This document shows positions 35,178 to 44,902 of a stretch of DNA of 64,000 bases, one piece after another. Every line of letters begins with the position of its first letter. The stretch's first letter is position 1. The stretch comes from Bacillota bacterium. Its GTDB lineage: Bacteria; Bacillota; Clostridia; Tissierellales; Sedimentibacteraceae. A program made the translations under genes and the position numbers. The stretch covers positions 186,001 through 250,000 of the forward strand of contig JAEWJT010000020.1 of NCBI GenBank assembly GCA_023386345.1. Direction: 5' to 3'. The notes below the pieces were generated by a model. It had not been told where the DNA came from. It worked only from the letters and a program-made list of their open reading frames with translations, and did no database searches.

Positions 35178-36077
35178 ATGAACGAAAAATTTAACACATT
35201 AAATCTTATAGGAAATACTCCTATTATAAAGCTTCCAAATGAAAATATATTTATAAAAATGGAGAAATTTAATCCTAGCGGAAGTGTAAAGGACAGAGCT
35301 GCGCTTGGGCTTATAAGAGATGCAATCGAAAAGAAGTTATTAGTGGAAGATAGCGTTATAGTAGAGCCTACAAGTGGAAACACAGGAATATCTCTAGCTC
35401 TTATGGGAAGAGTTTTGGGATATAAGGTAATTATAGTTATGCCGGAAACTATGAGCGAGGAAAGAAGAAATATCATAAAATCATATGGAGCGAGCCTAAT
35501 ATTGACAGAGGGTAGTGCTGGAATGAGCGGTGCGATTAAAAAGGCTAATGAGCTTCTTAAGGAAGATAAAAAATACTTTATGCCTGACCAATTTAATAAT
35601 AAGGCTAATTCAGAAATTCATTATATGACAACAGGCAATGAAATAATAAAGCAAATCAGTGATTTAGATATATTTGTAGCAGGAGTAGGAACAGGAGGTA
35701 CATTTACAGGAGTATCAAAAAGACTAAAGGAATATAATAAAAATATAATTACAATTGCGGCAGAACCTAAAGCTTCAGCTGTTCTGTCGGGTGAAAATTC
35801 AGGTAAGCACAAAATTCAAGGCATAGGAGCAGGGTTTATTCCAAGCATATATGATGGTCAATATGCGAATGATATTCTTAAAATAAGCGATGAGGAAGCA
35901 GAAAATACTGCTATTGAGGTGTCAAAATTAATTGGGATACTTGTAGGAATATCTACAGGAGCTAATGTATGCGCCGCAAGGAAGCTCGCGCAAAAATACG
36001 GAGATAGTAAAAAAATAGTCACTATTTCCCCAGATGGTGGAGAGAAATATTTATCTATTTTGAATTATAATAATTAA
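35178..36077 (+). CDS. cysK: cysteine synthase A (O-acetylserine sulfhydrylase)
   Basis: A 299-residue PLP enzyme that makes cysteine from O-acetylserine and sulfide. The PLP lysine lies in NPSGSVKDRAALG, the substrate loop is EPTSGNTGISLA, and the phosphate-binding region is AGVGTGGTFTGVSKRLKE. The start is at 35178, where AAGGAG is well placed; an upstream in-frame ATG is not needed. It is controlled by the cysteine T-box and is followed 40 bases later by cysE, which provides its substrate. Confidence 0.96.
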   Translation: MNEKFNTLNLIGNTPIIKLPNENIFIKMEKFNPSGSVKDRAALGLIRDAIEKKLLVEDSVIVEPTSGNTGISLALMGRVLGYKVIIVMPETMSEERRNIIKSYGASLILTEGSAGMSGAIKKANELLKEDKKYFMPDQFNNKANSEIHYMTTGNEIIKQISDLDIFVAGVGTGGTFTGVSKRLKEYNKNIITIAAEPKASAVLSGENSGKHKIQGIGAGFIPSIYDGQYANDILKISDEEAENTAIEVSKLIGILVGISTGANVCAARKLAQKYGDSKKIVTISPDGGEKYLSILNYNN

Positions 36078-36117
36078 GAGGTTATGATAAAAATAATTAT
36101 TCAAGGAGTGAGTTAAG

Positions 36118-36672
36118 ATGTTTAAATTCATTAAGTCGATTATCAGCGATATAGATTCTGTATTTGACAGAGACCCTGCGGCAAGAAGCCGAATAGAAGT
36201 GTTTCTTCTTTACCCTCATATCAATGCAATAATAAGTCATAAGATATCTCATTTTTTCTTTACTAAAAAGTGGTTCTTTTTAGCAAGGCTGATTTCTAAT
36301 ATTTCGCGATTTTTAACAGGTATAGAAATTCATCCAGGTGCAAAAATCGGAAAGGGACTTTTTATTGATCATGGAATGGGCGTTGTTATAGGTGAAACAG
36401 CTGAGATAGGCGATAATGTTACGATGTATCACGGAGTTACATTAGGCGGAACGGGCAAAGAAAAAGGGAAAAGGCATCCAACTATAGGAGATAATGTAAT
36501 AATAGGAGCAGGCTCTAAAGTTTTAGGCAATATATATCTTGCCGCAGGAACGAGGGTAGGTGCAAATTCTGTGGTTTTAAGAAATACAAATCCGAATTCC
36601 GCAGTAGTTGGTATACCTGCTAAAGAAGTCAGTAGTAATAAGATATCATATTTTACTGAATATATGATATGA
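36118..36672 (+). CDS. cysE: serine O-acetyltransferase
   Basis: A 184-residue left-handed beta-helix acetyltransferase that makes O-acetylserine from serine and acetyl-CoA. The N-terminal helix bundle ([38 protein letters not shown]) and the active His/Asp region [34 protein letters not shown] are typical. The protein is short, lacking part of the N-terminal domain of the E. coli enzyme, as in many Firmicutes. AAGGAG precedes the ATG. It is the second gene of the T-box operon. Confidence 0.95.
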   Translation: MFKFIKSIISDIDSVFDRDPAARSRIEVFLLYPHINAIISHKISHFFFTKKWFFLARLISNISRFLTGIEIHPGAKIGKGLFIDHGMGVVIGETAEIGDNVTMYHGVTLGGTGKEKGKRHPTIGDNVIIGAGSKVLGNIYLAAGTRVGANSVVLRNTNPNSAVVGIPAKEVSSNKISYFTEYMI

Positions 36673-36787
36673 TGTTTGCAATATAATTAATACAATGCAA
36701 TGAGTACTTGGGGTTAATATTTGATACAGCCCATAATCTCTAGTTAAAAGACTTGCAAATAATGTATTGTATTTAATAAAAGCACTT

Positions 36788-36822
36788 AAAAGAGACAGAA
36801 CGTAAATTGTTCTGTCTCTTTG
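36788..36822. terminator. terminator-like hairpin after cysE
   Basis: Arms AAAGAGACAGAAC and GTTCTGTCTCTTT with a seven-base loop, followed by a weak T-rich stretch. It lies between cysE and the convergent flavin reductase gene and may serve either. Confidence 0.7.
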
Positions 36823-36917
36823 TAGTTGTATGTTTTGTTTTCGTTTTTGGATACTTAGTTGATACAAAGTCTTGATTATGCTGTCAATAGCAACTCATTT
36901 TCTCAATGATATATCAA

Positions 36918-37499
36918 TTAATTTCCGTTTTCATTAAGATTCTTCTTCAGTTCTCCCCACTTACCTAAAGAACGACCATCCCATGAAAAATATGTACCAC
37001 CAACTGTATGTGCTGGTCGGATAATATTAAGTTTTTCTTCAGCAGTGACAGACGCGTCGCATAGAGCTTCATCAGCTAGCACATTGCGAATTTTACATAG
37101 ATAAACATCCACACCATTGTCTTGAAATGTCTTATCAACTTCTAATTCAAATGTCCAAGGGCATTTTTCCAATACTGGAACATTGAGTACATATCCTTTC
37201 TCAATGCCTACAGAAATATTCATTTTATCCTCGTCGTAACCAGATTTGCCACCAAAATAATCAGCAAGCGGTAATAATTCTTCAGTGACCATTCCCATTG
37301 AAAAAACTCCATTTGCTCGGATGTTATCGCGTGTACGCTTATCTTGACATATTGCCGCCATGACGCCGAGATTTTCTCCCCAATAGTAACTTACCCAGCA
37401 AAACAAGCCAAAGTCTGGGGTACCATCATTATTGTATGTTCCATATACAAACAGTGTTTGCGGACAAAAATTGTTAGATGCTGGTAATGATTTTTTCAT
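36918..37499 (-). CDS. flavin reductase-like domain protein (FMN-binding split barrel)
   Basis: A 193-residue protein with the flavin reductase-like split-barrel pattern. PQTLFVYGTYNNDGTPDFGLFCWVSYYWGENLGVMAAICQDKRTRDNIRANGVFSMGMV is the FMN-binding core. WTFELEVDKTFQDNGVDVYLCKIRNVLADE is the second half. It likely binds FMN and reduces or uses it; the partner is not evident. The ribosome site is weak (GTGAG). It stands alone between cysE and the DUF445 gene. Confidence 0.85.
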   Translation of the reverse strand: MKKSLPASNNFCPQTLFVYGTYNNDGTPDFGLFCWVSYYWGENLGVMAAICQDKRTRDNIRANGVFSMGMVTEELLPLADYFGGKSGYDEDKMNISVGIEKGYVLNVPVLEKCPWTFELEVDKTFQDNGVDVYLCKIRNVLADEALCDASVTAEEKLNIIRPAHTVGGTYFSWDGRSLGKWGELKKNLNENGN

Positions 37500-37542
37500 A
37501 ATTGTTTCTCACTTTCATTTATATTTTTTTAAATTTTTTGAT

Positions 37543-40500
37543 TTAAGGTTTTTTTACAATGCTTTTCACTCCATATGCAGTTGCGAGAACTAGACCTAGT
37601 ATTGTATTTATTCCAAATACTGCTCCCCAGAAACCATAAAGTATTAAGGTTCTGAAATATTTACCGGCAAATGAGTTAAACATCATGTGAATTTTTTTAG
37701 GACTCGTCTCAATTATTTGTTCCCTAGCTATCTTGTCAAACTCAATATCGTTTAGCATAGAGCTTAGATTATTTCTTAGTGATAATATGACAGCGTCAGA
37801 AGTTTTGATTAGTAAATATTCCTTTGACTCATTGTTAATAAAGGCAAAACCATTTTTTGAAGCTTGGCTTAATATATCATCAATAGTTCTTATAAATACA
37901 AGCTTTGCAGAGTCATGCAAATAGCTTGTATTTGCTATTTCATTATTTGCAGATATCTTGTCGTCAGCTAAATTTCTGTTTCCAGATAAATTATCAACAA
38001 GCTTTTCAAATTTTTCAATAAATTCATCCTTGCTTATAATTTCTGACATACATAACTGCCTATCATAATTCTTGATACAGTTTAAAGTGATATAAACATT
38101 TTTTTCAACTAATCTTTCCTCAAACAGTATATTTGTAATGCTATCAGAAATATTTTTAAAATCTTCGGCGCTTATATTTTTAAATATAATATTTATGCTA
38201 GTATTTTTCATTGTATCATTTAAATATTTGCCAATAAATAAATTAAAAGAAGATAAAATATCATCCTTATTCTTCATTAATTTTGAACTTAACGTTTCTA
38301 TTAAAGCAGATATTTCTTTGTCATAGCTTGAAAAAATTATATCCATATTGTCAAGAGATAAAGGCTCTAATAAGGTTTTAACTTTTATACAAGCCATTTT
38401 CTTGTCAATAAAATCTATTGCAGGACTGATTACACCATTAATATTACAAAGCTCTGCACTAGCTATAATATCTGAATTTAATGATATGCCAAATTCTGCT
38501 AAACTTAAATTAAGAAACTTATTATTTAAGTAATTAAAACAGCTTTCATATAAAGAAGATTTTTTACTAGAAATTAACTTAGGAAGTTTATCTGATAAAA
38601 TTTTCTCTACCATAGAATCAACTAATTTATCTCCGCCCATCATACCATAGCTAATTTTAGTTAAGAGGTTAAGCTTAGATGTAATTTTTTCTTTAACCGC
38701 TTTAGATATATTCGCCTGCATTGGCTTTAGCAGTTTATCTGAATTTAATCCTAAATTCTCAAAAAAGCTGTATAATAAATTATTTGATATTACGGATATT
38801 TTTTTATTAAATATTTCTCCGATTTTTTCTTGAGAATTTAAAGCTTTGTTTATTGGTTTAAAAAAATCATTTGTAATTTGTGGAGAATTATGTATTGAAA
38901 GCAAGTCCTTTTTTGAAAAAATCTCTGACAAACTTCTGCTTATAAATTTTTGATAATCTTCATCATGATTTTTAGCGAAATTTTTAATATTTTCATAGTT
39001 AATCTTGCCTATAAGCTCGTCATATCCTTTGTACGAAGCATTTGCAACTAATCTGTTGATATTAGCTGTTATTGATTGAGGCAAAATGCTTGCAATGGAG
39101 CGTGGGCTCATAAATTCAGATTTTGTGGGATTAATTTTTCCCATTTCTAATAAATGTTTAAGGATTAGCTCATTAAAATAAAGTTTTGAATTTATAATAT
39201 ATTCTGAGATTTTACCTTCAAAAGAAGATTTTTTAATATCATTATTTTCAAAGGAACTATCTTCGTTTTGCAATAAGTCATTTAACTTAATATTTTCAAG
39301 CTCCTTTGCAATTGCTGTGCTAATATTATCTTTATTCGTACTTAAAGCTTCTATGGCATAGTCGCAAATTGAACTTGCAATTTTATCCTTGTTACTCATA
39401 AAAGAATTGCTAATTAGCTCATAATTGTTCTTTGAAGCATTATAAATTATACTGTCTTTAATGCTATCTTTGTAGGTATCAATAAGCTCATTCATGCTTT
39501 CCTTTGTCAGAAGATATTCGCTTATAGATTGTGACATTCCATCTGCTAAATTTTCCTTATTTTTAGCTATATAGCCTAAAGAAAAATGCCTGAAAAAAGG
39601 GATATATCTTAATATTTTAATTTCCTTATATGGCCTAAAAAGCATAGCAATAGCAATAGCATTGGTCAAATATCCTACTAAAGCACATGTAACTATTCCA
39701 CTTATAGATACGAGAGCAAAAACATTATTGTTAGGCTGTAAAAATGCCAAGATAAAGCCTGCCATCAATCCAAGCATAGCACCAAAAATCATTATTGGCT
39801 TTAAGTTATTTCCTATAAAGCTTTGAGCCATTTCTATAAGATTATCATCATCTAACTGGCTCAAATTTTTAAAAGACAGCCCTTTAACAAATCTGTGTAA
39901 TAAAGAGCCTAAATTATTGATAACTCCGTCTTTAAGCAGCTTAGAGCTGTTTTTATGCAAATTATCAATATTGTTTAATTTATCATATAAATCATAAGTT
40001 TTTTCTTCCGATATTTTTTCTTTTATCTCGTTTACTTTTCCATATGCAAAATTGCATGAAGAAGTATTAATTTTATCTGATAAGTCATAATTTAATATAT
40101 CATTTATATTTTTATCTTGTGTAGCATTACTTATATTAGAACTAAGGGCTTCCACTATTTTTTCTTTGTTTTGTTCTAAATAATTGTATATATAATCATT
40201 GAAACTAAAATTATCTTGAGATAAATTTTCATAAGCCAGCTTATCAGTAATATTTGAGTTATTATTAAAATCAGCTTTTATAATATCTTTAAATTTTGTA
40301 TCAAACAATCTTGTCAAATAAATGCTTAATTGACTATTTAAAAAGTCTTTAGTCCTGCTTGATAAAACAATCTTTTCTATAAAGGTATTTCTTAGTTTAA
40401 GTATTATATCCTTTTTAAAAGCTTCATTGGTAATTTGCTCTTTAATAAAAGCAAACATTCTATTTATAATATTTTCACCATTGCTAGAAATATAAGTTAA

Positions 40501-41781
40501 TAAAAATTCGCTTAAAGCTTTAGCGCTTAAAATTTCTTTTTTCTCAAGAATGTCAATAGCTTGTGAAATAGTAGTAGAGTTTAAATACTCCTTGAGCTTT
40601 GCAGAAGCTAAAGTACATAAATTAAGTCTGTTATTTGAGTTTTGAAAATATTCAGAGGATAAATCTGATATATCATTTTTTGCAATAGAGTTTAATATAC
40701 TGCCCTTAGCCATAGAAAGCACTGCTTTTTTAGCAGTATCTTGTTCGTTTATAGTTTCGTTTAAAGCTTCTTCAATCATATTTTGTAATTCAGCTTTATT
40801 CGAATTTACAAAAGAAATCAACAAATTAGATAAGTCACTAGATTCTTTATATAGGATATCTCTAAAATTATTTATACAGGATTTATCGACAAGGCTTAAT
40901 AATGGCATATCTAAATTTTTAGCATATTCAAGAAGTTTTTCTGAAAATTCAAGCGAAGTCTTATTAAATTCATCAGATGTAGTTATACTATCAAATATAG
41001 ACAACATTCTATCTCGCAATTTGTTTTCATTTTCATTAATAAATTTTTCTGAGAATTCGAACAGCAAACTAGAAATATTTGCTTTTTCAAACATTTCATT
41101 TACTAAAGAATTAATATCATAAAAATTGTTATTAGACTTTTTAACATAAGCAAGATTTTCTACCAATAAATCTGATATATTTTGAGAAATTATCGCAGAA
41201 GCATCATATCCAACTATATCCATCAGAGAGGTATTTTCATTATTATTTAAAACATTTAGAACTAATTTATCACTAATCTGGGTATCTTTCAAAATATTAA
41301 GTAAATACGAATATAGCTTTTCAACTGCAACATTAATCTGTGTTTTGTCTAAAACGTCACAAAGCTTTACTTGTTCAGCCAATAAGTGGATTAATTCAGG
41401 CAATTTTAAACGTATCTGTTCATTAATAAATTTTTCTGCATCCGACAAGACCTTGTCCGTAAAAGGATTATCACCAACACTTAAGTTGTCTGTGACTTCA
41501 TATATACTCTTAGTAAAAAAATCTTGAATAAGAGCATCAAAATTTTTTGTAAAAGCTTCATCGTTTAGGATTTTCTCTACTTTTTCCTTGTTTATTATAT
41601 CTTCCTCAACCAATGTACTGACATTTTCTATAAAAGCTTCTCGTGTTTTAGGTATAACTCCACCAAGCTTTAAAGGAGTATATGTTTTGAACAACATATT
41701 TATAGCATATTCATTTGTTATGTAACCTGCTGCAGCACCTAATAGTGGTTGTATGATGAGGTTTAATAATGGCATATTCAT
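37543..41781 (-). CDS. giant DUF445 family membrane protein (two DUF445-like modules)
   Basis: A 1412-residue protein, about three times the usual DUF445 length (380-440). The N-terminus carries the typical hairpin LLNLIIQPLLGAAAGYITNEYAINMLFKTYTPLKLGGVIPKTREAF. A second copy of the same pattern starts near residue 650 (AMLGLMAGFILAFL, GIVTCALVGYLTNAIAIAMLFRPYKEIKILRYIPFF). Long helical, Asn/Lys/Ser-rich segments lie between and after. A last membrane span is near 1385 (TLILYGFWGAVFGINTILGLVLATAYG). Function unknown; DUF445 proteins are envelope-associated in Gram-positives. Single gene with its own transcription unit. Confidence 0.88.
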   Translation of the reverse strand: MNMPLLNLIIQPLLGAAAGYITNEYAINMLFKTYTPLKLGGVIPKTREAFIENVSTLVEEDIINKEKVEKILNDEAFTKNFDALIQDFFTKSIYEVTDNLSVGDNPFTDKVLSDAEKFINEQIRLKLPELIHLLAEQVKLCDVLDKTQINVAVEKLYSYLLNILKDTQISDKLVLNVLNNNENTSLMDIVGYDASAIISQNISDLLVENLAYVKKSNNNFYDINSLVNEMFEKANISSLLFEFSEKFINENENKLRDRMLSIFDSITTSDEFNKTSLEFSEKLLEYAKNLDMPLLSLVDKSCINNFRDILYKESSDLSNLLISFVNSNKAELQNMIEEALNETINEQDTAKKAVLSMAKGSILNSIAKNDISDLSSEYFQNSNNRLNLCTLASAKLKEYLNSTTISQAIDILEKKEILSAKALSEFLLTYISSNGENIINRMFAFIKEQITNEAFKKDIILKLRNTFIEKIVLSSRTKDFLNSQLSIYLTRLFDTKFKDIIKADFNNNSNITDKLAYENLSQDNFSFNDYIYNYLEQNKEKIVEALSSNISNATQDKNINDILNYDLSDKINTSSCNFAYGKVNEIKEKISEEKTYDLYDKLNNIDNLHKNSSKLLKDGVINNLGSLLHRFVKGLSFKNLSQLDDDNLIEMAQSFIGNNLKPIMIFGAMLGLMAGFILAFLQPNNNVFALVSISGIVTCALVGYLTNAIAIAMLFRPYKEIKILRYIPFFRHFSLGYIAKNKENLADGMSQSISEYLLTKESMNELIDTYKDSIKDSIIYNASKNNYELISNSFMSNKDKIASSICDYAIEALSTNKDNISTAIAKELENIKLNDLLQNEDSSFENNDIKKSSFEGKISEYIINSKLYFNELILKHLLEMGKINPTKSEFMSPRSIASILPQSITANINRLVANASYKGYDELIGKINYENIKNFAKNHDEDYQKFISRSLSEIFSKKDLLSIHNSPQITNDFFKPINKALNSQEKIGEIFNKKISVISNNLLYSFFENLGLNSDKLLKPMQANISKAVKEKITSKLNLLTKISYGMMGGDKLVDSMVEKILSDKLPKLISSKKSSLYESCFNYLNNKFLNLSLAEFGISLNSDIIASAELCNINGVISPAIDFIDKKMACIKVKTLLEPLSLDNMDIIFSSYDKEISALIETLSSKLMKNKDDILSSFNLFIGKYLNDTMKNTSINIIFKNISAEDFKNISDSITNILFEERLVEKNVYITLNCIKNYDRQLCMSEIISKDEFIEKFEKLVDNLSGNRNLADDKISANNEIANTSYLHDSAKLVFIRTIDDILSQASKNGFAFINNESKEYLLIKTSDAVILSLRNNLSSMLNDIEFDKIAREQIIETSPKKIHMMFNSFAGKYFRTLILYGFWGAVFGINTILGLVLATAYGVKSIVKKP

Positions 41782-42156
41782 AATTTTTTCTCCAAAATTT
41801 TTCTTACGTTAAGATTTGTAACTCACACTTCATATAATATTATCGATATTATATCACATTTAAAACATAAAATTCCTTAAAATTTGATTAAAATATTATT
41901 TTATTGTCAAGTTTTAACAAGTCTAAATAAAACACTAAATTGTAATTTTTAATTATAATTTTAATTACAGACTATTAAATATAAATTGTTCTTTTAAAAT
42001 TAATAAAAAAATGTTATTATAATATGTAATAAAATTACAAAATAAAAAATAATATATAATTTAAAATAAGACAGATGTTATATAAACGAAATTACAGAAT
42101 AATCATATAATAATACCTTTAAAGGTAAAGGTAGTTTTAAAAAGCGAAAAATAGTG
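41782..42156. other. gene-free stretch before the murB leader
   Basis: Very AT-rich, with no convincing reading frame. Contains the start region of the divergent DUF445 gene and a short palindrome TACCTTTAAAGGTA at about 42115-42128. Promoters for both directions are expected here but none stands out. Confidence 0.4.
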
Positions 42157-42215
42157 AAAGGATAGGTGCCGAGCCAATATATATAGAAGTTCATGGTGCT
42201 TAGTAAAATCGGTGC
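42157..42215 (+). promoter_or_regulatory. structured leader of murB: AAAGG site separated from the ATG by a hairpin
   Basis: An AAAGG site (42157-42161) is followed by ATAG, then a seven-base left arm GTGCCGA (42166-42172), an interior of 36 bases ending in GCTTAGTAAAA, and the right arm TCGGTGC (42209-42215) that touches the ATG at 42216. The same design occurs before uvrB. Folding of the stem would bring the ribosome site to the start codon. Confidence 0.65.
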
Positions 42216-43151
42216 ATGGTCATAAATAATATGCAATTCAATAAATATGATGAATATATAAAAGAATTATCTGCAAAAATAAACAGTAAAATATTGAAAA
42301 ATGAAGAATTGAGAAACCACAGCTACTTTAAAATAGGAGGATGTACTGATTTATTCGCAGAGCCAAACAGCTATGATGAGCTTAGAGAAATTATACAAGC
42401 CTCCAACAAATATAATATAGAATTTTATGTAATAGGAAATGGAACTAATCTACTGATATCTGATAAGGGATATAGAGGACTTGTAATTAAAATAGGAGAA
42501 AAATTTTCTGATATCACAATCAACGACAATATTGTTGTAGCAGGTGCAGGTGCTTTGCTTTCAAAGGTAGCAAAGGACTCAGCCGCTCGCGGTCTTGGTG
42601 GATTAGAATTTGCTTGTGGTATACCTGGTTTTGTAGGTGGCGGAGTCGCAATGAACGCTGGAGCATATAATGGAGAGATAAAGGATGCAATATACAGCGT
42701 TCTTTGTATGAACAGAAAGGGAGAAATCTATAATTATACAAGAGATGAGATGAACTTTGGCTATAGAGATAGTAAGGTTTTAACAGATGATTTGATTGTC
42801 CTGTCTGTGCAATTTAATCTCGAATATGGTGATAAAGAGAAAATCCTTGCAAGAGTTAAGCTTTTAAATGAAAAACGCACTGCAAGCCAACCGCTAAGCT
42901 ATCCAAGTGCAGGAAGCACTTTCAAAAGACCGGAAAATGGCTTTGCTGCAAAGCTCATAGAGGATGCTGGCTTAAAGGGCTTCAAGCATGGTGGAGCAAT
43001 GGTGTCAGATATGCACAGCGGCTTTGTTATAAATTATAATAAGGCAACCTGTAAGGATGTTATGGAAATTATGGAAATTATAATTAAAACCGTTTATACT
43101 AAGTTTAACATAAAATTAGAGCCAGAAGTTAAGATTATAGGAGAGTTTTAG
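42216..43151 (+). CDS. murB: UDP-N-acetylmuramate dehydrogenase
   Basis: A 311-residue FAD enzyme that reduces UDP-N-acetylenolpyruvylglucosamine to UDP-N-acetylmuramate in peptidoglycan synthesis. The FAD-binding region is YVIGNGTNLLISDKGYRG and GLEFACGIPGFVGGGVAMNAGAYNGEIKDA. The catalytic Ser and surrounding residues are in SYPSAGSTFKRPENGFAAKLIEDAGLKG. It is the first gene of a conserved Clostridial cluster. The start at 42216 is supported by the hairpin-bridged AAAGG site; an ATG at 42231 is the alternative. The next gene begins one base after the stop. Confidence 0.95.
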   Translation: MVINNMQFNKYDEYIKELSAKINSKILKNEELRNHSYFKIGGCTDLFAEPNSYDELREIIQASNKYNIEFYVIGNGTNLLISDKGYRGLVIKIGEKFSDITINDNIVVAGAGALLSKVAKDSAARGLGGLEFACGIPGFVGGGVAMNAGAYNGEIKDAIYSVLCMNRKGEIYNYTRDEMNFGYRDSKVLTDDLIVLSVQFNLEYGDKEKILARVKLLNEKRTASQPLSYPSAGSTFKRPENGFAAKLIEDAGLKGFKHGGAMVSDMHSGFVINYNKATCKDVMEIMEIIIKTVYTKFNIKLEPEVKIIGEF

Positions 43152-43152
43152 C

Positions 43153-43893
43153 ATGAAAATAAACAGAGACTATCATGTTCATTCAATATTGCCAAGAACT
43201 AACCATGCTAAGAGCAGCATAGAAGAAATAGTTTTAGAGGCGATAGATAAAGGGCTTAAGGAAATAGCTATAAGCAATCACGGACTATCTCATGTTCGTT
43301 ATGGTTTTAGAAAAGAATATATACCACAATTAAAAGCTGAGATAAAGGCTTTAAATAAAAAATATCCGCAGATTAAAATTTTATTTGGAGTAGAAGCAAA
43401 TATACTTAGTTTGACAGGTGAGACGGATATTGAAAAAGAAATACTTGAAAATTGTGATGTTATATTGTGTGGATATCATTTGTTTGTCAGATATAAGACA
43501 TTTACGGATTTTTTTAACTTTGTAATTTTAAATTGGCTAGCCAAAAACTTTGGCTTTAGAAAAGAAAAACAAAGAAAAATAAATACTCAAGCAATTGTAG
43601 AAGCAATGAATAAAAATAAAATGTATTTATTGACACATCCGGGAAGAAAATTGATTTATGATATAGAGGAAATAGCAAAGGCTGCAAGTAAAAACAATGT
43701 ATTGCTTGAAATTAACAATAATTGCAATAGTCTAAGCGTAGAGGAAATTAAGCTATGTGAGAAATATGATGTTAAATACATGATAAATAGCGATTCCCAT
43801 ATTAAGTATACAGTAGGCAGCTTTGAATTTGGTTTAAAAAGAGCAATAGATGCAGGATTAAACTTAGAAAAAATAGTTAATTTAGAGCAATAA
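43153..43893 (+). CDS. PHP domain phosphoesterase (YcdX-like)
   Basis: A 246-residue metal-dependent phosphoesterase of the PHP superfamily. The first metal motif is DYHVHS at the N-terminus, and the SNHGL, VEANIL, HPGRK and NSDSHI motifs supply the remaining His and Asp ligands of the trinuclear site. It lies between murB and rapZ as in many Clostridia. The substrate is unknown; family members hydrolyse phosphoesters in sugar or nucleotide metabolism. The start codon is one base after the murB stop, so it is translationally coupled to it. Confidence 0.88.
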   Translation: MKINRDYHVHSILPRTNHAKSSIEEIVLEAIDKGLKEIAISNHGLSHVRYGFRKEYIPQLKAEIKALNKKYPQIKILFGVEANILSLTGETDIEKEILENCDVILCGYHLFVRYKTFTDFFNFVILNWLAKNFGFRKEKQRKINTQAIVEAMNKNKMYLLTHPGRKLIYDIEEIAKAASKNNVLLEINNNCNSLSVEEIKLCEKYDVKYMINSDSHIKYTVGSFEFGLKRAIDAGLNLEKIVNLEQ

Positions 43894-43957
43894 AATATCA
43901 AAAGCTATAGATAGTTATAAGGTTTTTAACAGACAATAGAGAAAGGAAGGGCGCAAT

Positions 43958-44812
43958 ATGGAATTTGTTATAATAACAGGTATGTCTGGAGCAGGAAAAA
44001 GTCAAGCGGTTAAGGTGCTAGAGGATTTGAATTATTATTGTATGGACAACCTACCACCTATGCTTTTGCCTAACTTCGCTGAACTTTGCAAGGCTTCAAC
44101 AAAAACAGTTGATAAGGTAGCAGTCGTTGTTGACATAAGGGGAGGTATATTTTTTAATGATTTGTTCACAAGCCTAGAAGTTTTAAAAGAAAAAGGCATA
44201 AAACACAGTATCTTATTTCTTGATGCAACAGACGAAGAACTTGTGAAAAGATATAAAGAGCTCAGAAGACCTCACCCGTTGAGTGAGACAGGCATAATCA
44301 TTGATGGCATAGTAAAAGAGCGAGAAATTTTAAAAGATGTAAAGCAAAAATCAGATTATATAATTGATACTACAAGCCTTAAGCTAGGTAGATTAAAAGA
44401 AGAAGTGACTAGGATATTTGTCGAAGGAAAAATTTACCACAATCTTACGGTAAGCTTTGTATCTTTTGGCTATAAGTATGGAATTCCAAGCGATTCAGAC
44501 CTTGTATTTGATGTTAGATTTTTACCTAATCCTTATTATATAGAAAGCTTAAAGCATTTGACAGGTAACAATAAAGAGGTGCAAGACTATGTTATGTCAA
44601 GTGATATTAGCAATGAATTTCTGCATAAACTTATAAATTTACTTGAATTTTTACTGCCGCACTATATACTAGAGGGCAAAACAAACTTGATAATTTCAAT
44701 AGGCTGTACAGGTGGAAAGCATAGATCTGTCACTATAGCCAATAGACTAGCAGATTATTTTGGAAATGAAAATTATAGAGTTACTATATCTCATAGAGAT
44801 GAATTTAAGTAG
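43958..44812 (+). CDS. rapZ: RNase adapter protein RapZ (YvcJ), P-loop ATPase
   Basis: A 284-residue protein. Walker A is GMSGAGKSQAV at the N-terminus, and LDATDEELVKRYKELRRPHPL is a typical internal motif. The C-terminal region YGIPSDSDLVFDVRFLPNPYY and SIGCTGGKHRSVTIANRLADYF is diagnostic of the family. In E. coli RapZ delivers the sRNA GlmZ to RNase E; in Firmicutes YvcJ is linked to nucleotide binding and cell-envelope metabolism, so the role here is not settled. It is in the usual position before yvcK. Confidence 0.95.
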   Translation: MEFVIITGMSGAGKSQAVKVLEDLNYYCMDNLPPMLLPNFAELCKASTKTVDKVAVVVDIRGGIFFNDLFTSLEVLKEKGIKHSILFLDATDEELVKRYKELRRPHPLSETGIIIDGIVKEREILKDVKQKSDYIIDTTSLKLGRLKEEVTRIFVEGKIYHNLTVSFVSFGYKYGIPSDSDLVFDVRFLPNPYYIESLKHLTGNNKEVQDYVMSSDISNEFLHKLINLLEFLLPHYILEGKTNLIISIGCTGGKHRSVTIANRLADYFGNENYRVTISHRDEFK

Positions 44813-44902
44813 ATAATAAAGTTTTTATGCAATAGTTTCATAAAGCGAAACTGGTTTTGTTTTTTTATAATAAACACTTCTAAAGAGGGAAGGTGTATTA
44901 AC

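Noticed and set aside
42157..42215. Match of the murB/uvrB leader to a named riboswitch (fluoride, THF, preQ1, c-di-GMP, ykkC types)
   Set aside because: The conserved cores of these classes, as I remember them, are not present; I therefore treat it as unassigned.
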